From an uncultured Paraprevotella sp. (lineage in GTDB: Bacteria > Bacteroidota > Bacteroidia > Bacteroidales > Bacteroidaceae), in NCBI GenBank assembly GCA_900766785.1, contig CAAFWT010000218.1, positions 1-5,534 of the forward strand: DNA of 5,534 bases. Reading direction: 5' to 3'. Shown here piece by piece: positions 1 through 5,534 of the stretch. Positions within the stretch are counted from its first letter, which is position 1. Each line of letters begins with the position of its first letter. Below the pieces are notes generated by a model. That model saw only the letters and a list, made by a program, of their open reading frames with translations. It made no database searches and had not been told where the DNA came from. The position numbers were made by a program, and so were the translations under genes.

Positions 1-2043
1 ATACGCGGATTCAAGCAGACCCATCAGCCCAGCCCCTGGATGAACGACTATGGCATGTTTTCTCTCATGCCCATCACAGGCGAAGCCGTCTTTGATGAAG
101 ATAAGCGTGCGAGCTGGTTCTCTCACAAAGCAGAGATAGCCAAGCCCTATTATTATCGTGTATATCTGGCCGATTATGATATCACCACAGAAATAGCTCC
201 CACTGAGCGCGCTGCCATGTTCCGCTTCACATTCCCTCAGGAAGAGATGTCCTACGTGGTTCTGGATGCCTATGACAGAGGTTCCTATGTGCAGATTCAG
301 CCCGAGAAGAACCGCATCGTGGGTTATACCACACGCAACAGTGGCGGAGTGACCAAAGAATTCAAGAACTGGTTCATAATAGATTTCGGCTCACGCTCTT
401 TCGACTATACATCGGTAACAGACAGCAAGGAGATATTCACGGACCGTAAGGAACTGAAGGACAATCACACGGGTGCCATCGTGGGATTCCGCACCGGACA
501 TCGTGATGTGATTACAGCACGTGTAGCTTCATCATTTATCAGTCTGGAGCAGGCTGAACGCAACCTGAACGAATTGGGCAAGAAGAGTTTTGATGAAATT
601 GCTTCTGATGGACGCAAGATATGGAACGATGTGCTTGGGCGTATACAGGTGGAAGGCGGTTCTGAGGAGCAGATGCGCACCTTCTACTCCTGTCTGTGGC
701 GTTCGCTTCACTTCCCCCGCCGTTTCTATGAGATAGACGATAAAGGCAACCCCATCCACTACAGTCCATACAACGGACAGATTCTCCCTGGATATCTGTT
801 TGCCGATACGGGTGTTTGGGATACCTTCCGCTGCCTCTTCCCCTTCCTCAATCTGGTATATCCCTCTATGAACGAAGAGATGCAGGCTGGACTGGTCAAC
901 GCATATCTCGAGAGTGGTTATCTGCCCGAATGGAGCAGCCCAGGTCACAGAGACTGCATGATAGGTCAGAACTCAGCCTCTGTAGTGGCCGATGCTTATA
1001 TCAAGGGAATCAGAGTGGCCAACCAGGACAAGCTGTGGGATGCTGTTACCTATGGTGCTCATCACCATCTGGATCGCTCCGCATCGGGACGTGTTGGTCA
1101 TGACTATTATGACAGACTGGGGTATGTACCTTGCAACGTGGGAATAGGTCAGAACGTGGCCCGCACACTGGAATATGCTTACAATGATTGGAGCATCTAC
1201 ACCCTGGGTAAGGCTATGGGCAAGAGCGAGGCTGAACTGGCTCCATACAAGAAAGCTGCACTCAACTATGTCAATGTGTATAATCCTGCCCGCAAACTCA
1301 TGTGCGGCAGAGAGGAACAGGGCGCATTCAACGCTGAATTTGTGCCTGAGAACTGGAGCGGTGAGTTTTGCGAAGGCAACAGTTGGCACTGGAGCTTCTG
1401 CGTGTTCCACGATCCTGCCGGACTGAGCAAACTCATGGGCGGACGCGATGAAATGACAGAGATGATGGACAGCGTGTTCGTGCTCCCCAGCTATCTGGGT
1501 CTTCGCAGCCGTGGCATGATTCATGAGATGCGCGAGATGCAGGTGATGGACATGGGACAGTATGCACATGGCAACCAGCCCATTCAGCATATGGTATATC
1601 TCTACAACTGGACCGGCCAGCCCTGGAAGGCACAGTATTGGACTCGTGAAATCATGGACAAGCTCTACAATCCCAATGCTGATGCATATTGCGGAGACGA
1701 GGACAACGGCCAGACCTCTGCCTGGTATGTGTTCTCTGCCATGGGATTCTACCCTGTATGCCCAGGCACCAAGCAGTATGCTATGGGTTCTCCCCTCTTC
1801 CAGAAGATTCTGGTGAAACTGGAAAATGGCAAGACCATCCAGATAGAGGCACCTGACAACAACAAGCAAACACGCTATGTGAAGGATGTGAAGGTCAACG
1901 GAAAGAGTGTGAGCAGAACATGGTTGGAACATGATGAGCTGACCAAGGGTGCGACCATCAAATTCCAGATGTCATCCAAGCCCAACAAAAAACGTGGCAC
2001 AGATGAGAAGGACGCTCCCTATAGCTTCACACAAGAAATGTAA
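1..2043 (+). CDS. GH92 family alpha-mannosidase (5'-truncated by window edge)
   Basis: Exo-acting, calcium-dependent alpha-mannosidase that removes mannose from glycans such as N-glycans or yeast mannan. The frame is open from base 1 (the first visible residues read IRGFKQTHQPSPW), so the ATG at 40 is internal and the true start lies upstream; 680 residues are visible. Residues 1 to about 200 fit the N-terminal beta-sandwich and about 215-610 the (alpha/alpha)6 catalytic barrel. Visible motifs are THQPSPW (7-13), DTGVWDTFR (269-277), CEGNSW with the likely general acid Glu458, IHE (507-509), HGNQP (523-527) and GDEDNGQ with the likely base pair Asp566/Asp568. By spacing these match, from memory, Glu533, His584-Glu585 and Asp642/Asp644 of Bacteroides thetaiotaomicron BT3990, an alpha-1,2-mannosidase, so about 76 N-terminal residues are missing, including any signal peptide. 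Periplasmic or surface location is expected for the family but cannot be seen. The gene ends in TAA and is followed by a terminator. Family assignment is firm; linkage specificity is tentative. Confidence 0.95.
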   Translation: MRGFKQTHQPSPWMNDYGMFSLMPITGEAVFDEDKRASWFSHKAEIAKPYYYRVYLADYDITTEIAPTERAAMFRFTFPQEEMSYVVLDAYDRGSYVQIQPEKNRIVGYTTRNSGGVTKEFKNWFIIDFGSRSFDYTSVTDSKEIFTDRKELKDNHTGAIVGFRTGHRDVITARVASSFISLEQAERNLNELGKKSFDEIASDGRKIWNDVLGRIQVEGGSEEQMRTFYSCLWRSLHFPRRFYEIDDKGNPIHYSPYNGQILPGYLFADTGVWDTFRCLFPFLNLVYPSMNEEMQAGLVNAYLESGYLPEWSSPGHRDCMIGQNSASVVADAYIKGIRVANQDKLWDAVTYGAHHHLDRSASGRVGHDYYDRLGYVPCNVGIGQNVARTLEYAYNDWSIYTLGKAMGKSEAELAPYKKAALNYVNVYNPARKLMCGREEQGAFNAEFVPENWSGEFCEGNSWHWSFCVFHDPAGLSKLMGGRDEMTEMMDSVFVLPSYLGLRSRGMIHEMREMQVMDMGQYAHGNQPIQHMVYLYNWTGQPWKAQYWTREIMDKLYNPNADAYCGDEDNGQTSAWYVFSAMGFYPVCPGTKQYAMGSPLFQKILVKLENGKTIQIEAPDNNKQTRYVKDVKVNGKSVSRTWLEHDELTKGATIKFQMSSKPNKKRGTDEKDAPYSFTQEM

Positions 2044-2064
2044 TCAGGAAGCCTATCCAAAAGC

Positions 2065-2102
2065 CACCGTTACTACGCAGCCATGTGCAGCCAAGTAACG
2101 TG
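2065..2102. repeat. Imperfect inverted repeat enclosing a short direct repeat
   Basis: CGTTACT (2068-2074) pairs perfectly with AGTAACG (2094-2100). Allowing one bulged C extends the stem to about 9 bp. The 19-nt loop contains the direct repeat GCAGCCA twice (2077-2083 and 2087-2093). No T-tract follows, so it is not a terminator by itself. It lies 22 nt after the mannosidase stop codon and may be a 3'-UTR stem-loop that protects the transcript end, or may be chance. Confidence 0.4.
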
Positions 2103-2111
2103 ACCTAGAAT

Positions 2112-2150
2112 GAGAAGTTGGTAAGTGTGTGACTTGCCAACTTCTCTTTT
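2112..2150 (+). terminator. Rho-independent terminator of the mannosidase gene
   Basis: A 15-bp stem is formed by 2112-2126 (GAGAAGTTGGTAAGT) and 2132-2146 (ACTTGCCAACTTCTC), with a single T-G wobble, a 5-nt loop (GTGTG) and a TTTT tract at 2147-2150. It sits 68 bp after the mannosidase stop. On the opposite strand the stem is not followed by a comparable T-run, so it acts mainly on rightward transcripts. It should separate mannosidase transcription from the trp operon. Confidence 0.85.
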
Positions 2151-2190
2151 CATTTGGCATCGTCTTCTAAGAGGCCATTTTATGGTCCTG

Positions 2191-2256
2191 GGGACGCAAA
2201 CGTTTGCGGGGACGGTTTCAAACGTTTGCAAGCGCGGTTTCAAACGTTTGCGGTAA
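2191..2256. repeat. Three tandem 22-bp units, each centred on the palindrome CAAACGTTTG
   Basis: The perfect 10-bp palindrome CAAACGTTTG occurs at 2197-2206, 2219-2228 and 2241-2250, so start-to-start spacing is exactly 22 bp both times. In copy 1 the dyad extends to a perfect 14 bp (CGCAAACGTTTGCG, 2195-2208). Copies 2 and 3 share the longer identical core CGGTTTCAAACGTTTGC (2213-2229 and 2235-2251). The flanks diverge between units, while the 11 bases from the palindrome to the following C are invariant in all three. A loopless dyad with a central CG resembles an operator for a dimeric regulator, for example of the LacI family, more than an RNA hairpin. A spacing of about two helical turns would place three dimers on nearly the same DNA face. 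It starts 41 bp after the terminator and ends 135 bp before the predicted trp -33 element. Operator function is inferred; a simple tandem repeat is the alternative. Confidence 0.75.
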
Positions 2257-2391
2257 TAGATGCAAAGCATTGACTCTTTTTTATATCTAAAGTTCCACTC
2301 TTTTGGACATGCCTCATGAATTTAAGTCTATACAAGATGAATATCACCAAAAGTTGTTATTTGATAATAAATTGAAATGTTTTGGCCAATT

Positions 2392-2426
2392 TTTGTATTC
2401 AAACTGATAGAAAAACAGTAATTTTG
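2392..2426 (+). promoter_or_regulatory. Probable Bacteroidetes-type promoter of the trp operon
   Basis: TAATTTTG at 2419-2426 matches the Bacteroides -7 consensus TAnnTTTG exactly. A TTTG at 2392-2395 can serve as the -33 element, with a 23-bp gap that is at the long end of the usual range. Transcription would start near 2431-2435, leaving a leader of only about 32-36 nt before the trpB ATG. That is too short for a classical attenuator or T-box. The weak dyad TTTG-TATT-CAAA (2392-2403) overlaps the -33 element. The leader just before the ATG is A-rich (AATCAAGAGAAAG) without a strong Shine-Dalgarno sequence, as is usual in this phylum. Confidence 0.6.
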
Positions 2427-2466
2427 TAGAGTTGTTATACAGGATATTGAATAAATCAAGAGAAAG

Positions 2467-3666
2467 ATGTCATATAGCGTCAACGAAAACGGGTTCTACG
2501 GAGAATTCGGTGGAGCCTATATCCCTGAGATTCTTTACAAGACAGTAGAGAACCTCAGATTGGCATATAAGGATATAATAGAAAGCGAAGATTTCATTCA
2601 GGAATATCATCAGTTGCTTCGCGACTATGTTGGTCGTCCCAGCCCACTGTATCTGGCTGAACGCATGAGTAAGAAATACGGCTGCAAATTGTACCTCAAG
2701 CGTGAGGACCTCAACCATACGGGAGCTCATAAGATAAACAATGCCATAGGACAGATTCTGTTGGCAAGGCGGATGGGTAAAACACGTATCATTGCCGAGA
2801 CCGGAGCTGGTCAGCATGGTGTGGCCACTGCCACGGTATGTGCGCTTATGAACATGCCCTGCCGAGTATATATGGGAGCCCTGGATGTGGAGCGCCAACA
2901 TGTGAATGTGGAACGCATGCGCATGCTCGGAGCAGAGGTCTACCCAGTTCAGAGTGGCAATAAGACTCTAAAGGATGCTACCAACGAGGCCATTCGCGAC
3001 TGGTGTTGTCATCCCGAGGATACCTTTTATATAATAGGCAGCACAGTGGGTCCGCACCCTTACCCCGAACTGGTGGCTCGTCTGCAGAGCGTCATCAGTA
3101 GTGAGATCAAATACCAGTTGCAGCAGAAGACAGGACGTGACTGGCCCGACTATCTGATGGCCTGCGTAGGCGGAGGAAGCAATGCTGCCGGTACCATCTA
3201 TCATTATCTGGACGACGAAAGAGTGCACATCGTTCTGGGAGAAGCAGCAGGACTGGGCACAGAGAGTGGACAAACTGCTGCTTCACTGAATGTAGGCACC
3301 GTGGGCATACTGCATGGAGGTCGCATCAAACTCATGCAGGACGATGACGGACAGGTTACAGAACCCTATAGCATAAGCGCAGGACTGGATTACCCTGGCA
3401 CAGGCCCCATGCACTGTAACCTCTATGAGACCGGTCGTGCACAGGTGATGGCCATTACGGACAAGGAAGCCCTTCAGGCTGCATTCGAACTCACCAGGCT
3501 CGAAGGTATCATACCTGCACTGGAGAGTAGCCATGCCCTGGCCATGCTTCCAAAAATGAAATTCAAGCCCGATGATGTGGTAGTGCTTACCGTAAGTGGC
3601 CGAGGAGACAAGGACCTGGCCACATATCTTTCACATAAGGATGAAATCGACTATGACAGCATCTAA
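2467..3666 (+). CDS. trpB: Tryptophan synthase beta subunit
   Basis: PLP-dependent cytoplasmic enzyme that condenses indole, channelled from TrpA, with L-serine to give L-tryptophan. The 399 residues are close to the 397 of the Salmonella enzyme. Visible landmarks are the N-terminal GEFGGAYIPE, HTGAHKINNA with the PLP lysine Lys89 (Salmonella Lys87), AETGAGQHG with catalytic Glu111 (Salmonella Glu109), the phosphate-binding GGGSN loop (235-239), YSISAGLDYPGTGP covering the COMM region, and SGRGDKD with Ser377, which contacts the PLP ring nitrogen. The set indicates the standard TrpB1 type that works with TrpA. The ATG at 2467 is supported by the typical N-terminus and by the promoter just upstream. 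trpB is the first gene of the operon and its last 14 nt overlap trpE. trpA is not in the window and would be expected further downstream. Confidence 0.98.
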   Translation: MSYSVNENGFYGEFGGAYIPEILYKTVENLRLAYKDIIESEDFIQEYHQLLRDYVGRPSPLYLAERMSKKYGCKLYLKREDLNHTGAHKINNAIGQILLARRMGKTRIIAETGAGQHGVATATVCALMNMPCRVYMGALDVERQHVNVERMRMLGAEVYPVQSGNKTLKDATNEAIRDWCCHPEDTFYIIGSTVGPHPYPELVARLQSVISSEIKYQLQQKTGRDWPDYLMACVGGGSNAAGTIYHYLDDERVHIVLGEAAGLGTESGQTAASLNVGTVGILHGGRIKLMQDDDGQVTEPYSISAGLDYPGTGPMHCNLYETGRAQVMAITDKEALQAAFELTRLEGIIPALESSHALAMLPKMKFKPDDVVVLTVSGRGDKDLATYLSHKDEIDYDSI

Positions 3667-5065
3667 ACAATTCAGATACCACACAGTCAGCAAGCGCATA
3701 CTGGGGGATTTGCTTACTCCAGTAAGCGTATATATGAAGATGCGCGACCTCTCACCACAGAGTGCACTTATGGAGAGCTCTGATTATCATGGTAGCGAGA
3801 ATTCCAAGTCGTTCATCTCTGCTCATCCCATTGCATCAGTAAGCATCTCACACGGAATAGGGATAATCAAGTATCCCGATGGAACATCGGAATCACACCC
3901 CATCACCAAGGAGATGGGAGCAGCACCGCTCATCAATCGCTTTCTGGATGCTTTCGCCATCAGCGGAGAGAAATCAGAGGTCTGTGGACTGTGGGGATAC
4001 ACATCCTTCAATGCCGTACGCTACTTCGAAGACATACCCGTCAAGGATGAGACTCAGTCAGAGAATGATGCACCCGATGTGTTCTATCAACTCTATAGGG
4101 ATACCATCATCTTCGATCATTTCCGCAACGAGTTGGTCATCATGCAACTGCTGCCCGAGGGAGATGAAGGTGACCTCGCCCAGTTGGAACGTGTCATCAA
4201 CAACTCCCCCATGGTACGTCCCTTTGACTTCCATCCCGTGGGAGAATGCACCAGTACGCTCACCGACGACCAGCACCGTGAGAACATCCGTAAGGGTATC
4301 ATGCATTGTATGCGCGGTGATGTATTCCAGATAGTTCTCTCCAGAAGATTCAAACAAAGATATGAGGGTGACGACTTCAAACTCTATCGTGCTCTGCGCA
4401 GCATCAATCCCAGTCCCTATCTCTTCTATTTTGATTTCGGCGGATTCCGCATCTTCGGCTCCAGCCCCGAAACACATTGCCGCATAGAAGGTAAGAAAGC
4501 TTATATCGACCCCATAGCAGGTACCACTAAGCGTACGGGTAATCCAGACACAGACTGGAAAAATGCTGAATATCTGAGAAACGACCCCAAGGAGAATGCC
4601 GAACATGTAATGCTTGTTGACCTGGCACGCAATGACCTGAGTCGCAACTGCCATCACGTAAAGGTGGAATTCTATAAGGACATGCAGTTCTACAGCCATG
4701 TCATCCACCTGGTAAGCAGGGTGAGCGGACAGCTGGAAGAGGGTCGAGATGCCATACAGGCCTTCATCGATACCTTCCCTGCAGGTACATTGTCAGGTGC
4801 CCCCAAGGTACGCGCAATGCAGTTGATAAGTGAGTACGAACCACATTGCAGAGGTGCCTATGGCGGCTGTGTGGGCTTCATAGGGTTTAACAGAAGTTTA
4901 AACCAAGCCATTACCATACGTACATTCGTGAGCAGGAACGGAGAATTATGGTTCCAGGCAGGTGGAGGCATAGTGGCAAAGAGCAATGTGGAATACGAAC
5001 TGCAAGAGGTAAACAACAAGCTGGGTGCCTTGCGCAAAGCTATCGAAATAGCAGAAGAGATATGA
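3653..5065 (+). CDS. trpE: Anthranilate synthase component I
   Basis: Converts chorismate and ammonia (delivered by TrpG) to anthranilate, the first committed step of tryptophan synthesis. I chose the ATG at 3653, giving 470 residues, because the protein then begins MTASKQFRYHTV as expected; the in-frame ATG at 3641 and GTG at 3596 would run deeper into trpB. The N-terminal domain has ALMESSD (Glu41-Ser42), matching the LLES tryptophan-feedback motif. The chorismate-binding domain has NPSPY (252-256), GSSPE, PIAGT (287-291), HVMLVDLARNDLSR, HLVSRVSGQL with likely catalytic His352, and PAGTLSGAPK (376-385). The alanine in PIAGT, where PabB enzymes commonly carry a nucleophilic lysine (PIKGT), supports anthranilate synthase over aminodeoxychorismate synthase, as does the trp context. 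The intact ESS and NPSPY motifs suggest feedback inhibition by tryptophan. It overlaps trpB by 14 nt and trpG by 4 nt. Confidence 0.97.
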   Translation: MTASKQFRYHTVSKRILGDLLTPVSVYMKMRDLSPQSALMESSDYHGSENSKSFISAHPIASVSISHGIGIIKYPDGTSESHPITKEMGAAPLINRFLDAFAISGEKSEVCGLWGYTSFNAVRYFEDIPVKDETQSENDAPDVFYQLYRDTIIFDHFRNELVIMQLLPEGDEGDLAQLERVINNSPMVRPFDFHPVGECTSTLTDDQHRENIRKGIMHCMRGDVFQIVLSRRFKQRYEGDDFKLYRALRSINPSPYLFYFDFGGFRIFGSSPETHCRIEGKKAYIDPIAGTTKRTGNPDTDWKNAEYLRNDPKENAEHVMLVDLARNDLSRNCHHVKVEFYKDMQFYSHVIHLVSRVSGQLEEGRDAIQAFIDTFPAGTLSGAPKVRAMQLISEYEPHCRGAYGGCVGFIGFNRSLNQAITIRTFVSRNGELWFQAGGGIVAKSNVEYELQEVNNKLGALRKAIEIAEEI

Positions 5066-5534
5066 GAATAGTCATCATAGATAATTACGACTCCTTCACC
5101 TATAATCTGGCTCACCTGGTAAAGGAACTGGGAGCAGAGGTGGAGGTTCTGAGGAACGATCAGTTTCAGATAGAAGATTTACTTCCGTATGACAAGATCA
5201 TCCTATCGCCCGGACCAGGCATTCCTTCCGAAGCCGGTCTGCTGCTGGATGTCATCCGGCAATATGCACCCATCAAGCCCATCCTGGGCGTATGTCTGGG
5301 GCATCAGGCCATAGGTGAATACTTTGGTGGCCATCTGACCAATCTGAGTCAGGTGTTCCATGGAGTGTCGTCCACAATCAGTGTCACCACGCCCGACTAT
5401 ATATATAATGAGTTACCCGATCACATAGAGGTGGGAAGATATCACTCCTGGGTGGTGGATACACAGGCATTCCCCGACTGTCTGGAAATAACCAGCGTGA
5501 GCGAAGAAGGACAAATCATGTCACTTAGGCATAG
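5062..5534 (+). CDS. trpG: Anthranilate synthase component II, glutamine amidotransferase (3'-truncated by window edge)
   Basis: Class I glutamine amidotransferase that hydrolyses glutamine and passes ammonia to TrpE. The ATG at 5062 overlaps the trpE stop as ATGA. The visible 157 residues begin MRIVIIDNYDSFTYNL, a hallmark of the family, followed by the oxyanion-hole loop SPGPG (49-53), the nucleophile elbow GVCLGHQ with catalytic Cys78, and GRYHSW. The frame is open to the window end; family length suggests about 30-40 residues are missing, including the region that should carry the catalytic His and Glu (FHPES-type motif). It is a stand-alone subunit, not fused to TrpE or TrpD as far as seen; a C-terminal fusion to TrpD cannot be excluded because the 3' end is missing. 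PabA is nearly identical in sequence class, but the trpE overlap points to TrpG, possibly shared with the folate pathway. Confidence 0.95.
   Translation, partial: MRIVIIDNYDSFTYNLAHLVKELGAEVEVLRNDQFQIEDLLPYDKIILSPGPGIPSEAGLLLDVIRQYAPIKPILGVCLGHQAIGEYFGGHLTNLSQVFHGVSSTISVTTPDYIYNELPDHIEVGRYHSWVVDTQAFPDCLEITSVSEEGQIMSLRH

Larger units (their letters stand above)
2044..2466. other. Intergenic region between the mannosidase gene and trpB
   Basis: This 423-bp non-coding stretch contains, in order, an imperfect hairpin (2065-2102), a rho-independent terminator (2112-2150), a three-copy palindrome array with a 22-bp period (2191-2256), an AT-rich segment (about 2257-2391) and a Bacteroidetes-type promoter (2392-2426). 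In the AT-rich segment I see only weak inverted repeats: ATGC/GCAT at 2260-2270, and CCAAAA at 2347-2352 paired with TTTTGG at 2380-2385. No credible gene, tRNA or tryptophan-rich leader peptide is visible on either strand. The only open frame of any length (minus strand, 2073-2270) runs antisense through the terminator and the repeats and has no recognisable protein features. Confidence 0.8.

Noticed and set aside
973..1932. Long minus-strand open frame (319 codons) inside the mannosidase gene
   Set aside because: It is antisense to a clearly conserved GH92 coding sequence, has no recognisable domain, and is expected from the codon use of the real gene.
2184..2215. G-quadruplex formed by the GGGG runs around palindrome copy 1
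   Set aside because: Only two runs of four G are present, flanked by GG pairs and separated by a 14-nt loop. This is weaker than the palindrome explanation.
2191..2256. CRISPR array
   Set aside because: There are only three short palindromic units at a 22-bp period with about 12 bp between cores. Repeats and spacers are far too short, and no cas genes are nearby.
2073..2270. Minus-strand 65-codon open frame in the intergenic region
   Set aside because: It runs through the terminator stem and the palindrome array, its composition is that of a random frame, and no promoter match is seen for it.
3596..3652. Upstream GTG (3596) or ATG (3641) as the trpE start
   Set aside because: The extra residues are the out-of-frame reading of the conserved trpB SGRGDKD tail and do not resemble a TrpE N-terminus; ATG 3653 gives the expected length.
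4058..4708. Minus-strand open frame (216 codons) inside trpE
   Set aside because: It is antisense to conserved trpE motifs with no family signature, so I treat it as a shadow frame.
4884..4904. Perfect inverted repeat GGTTTAA/TTAAACC with a 7-nt loop inside trpE
   Set aside because: It encodes part of the conserved GFNRSLNQAIT segment, is AT-rich, has no T-tract, and is probably a by-product of the codons used.

Overview
The window looks like chromosomal DNA of a member of the Bacteroidales, most likely of Prevotella/Segatella type. This rests on three observations: a GH92 alpha-mannosidase of the kind abundant in gut Bacteroidetes, a trp operon that begins with trpB followed by trpE and trpG, and a good match to the Bacteroidetes housekeeping promoter (TTTG ... 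TAnnTTTG) with no strong Shine-Dalgarno sequence. The genus is inferred; no rRNA or other taxonomic marker is present.

Layout: (1) 1-2043, the 3' part of a GH92 alpha-mannosidase gene, open at the left edge. (2) 2044-2466, a 423-bp intergenic region. It holds a small imperfect hairpin, a strong rho-independent terminator (2112-2150), three copies of the palindrome CAAACGTTTG spaced exactly 22 bp apart (2191-2256), an AT-rich stretch with nothing clear in it, and a probable promoter just upstream of trpB. (3) 2467-5534, the start of a tryptophan biosynthesis operon: trpB (complete), trpE (complete) and trpG (truncated by the right edge). All genes are on the + strand.

The trp genes are tightly packed. 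trpE starts inside the end of trpB (14-nt overlap) and trpG starts in an ATGA overlap with the trpE stop, so co-transcription and translational coupling are expected. TrpE and TrpG form anthranilate synthase (chorismate plus glutamine to anthranilate). TrpB is the beta subunit of tryptophan synthase, the last step. trpD, trpC, trpF and trpA are not in the window and probably follow trpG. All key catalytic residues that fall inside the window are intact. The mannosidase is separated from the trp operon by the terminator and is functionally unrelated.

The coding content is ordinary. The one feature without a ready explanation is the 22-bp-periodic palindrome array between the terminator and the trp promoter. 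It looks like a cluster of binding sites for a dimeric regulator, possibly of the LacI family, but nothing in the window identifies the protein.
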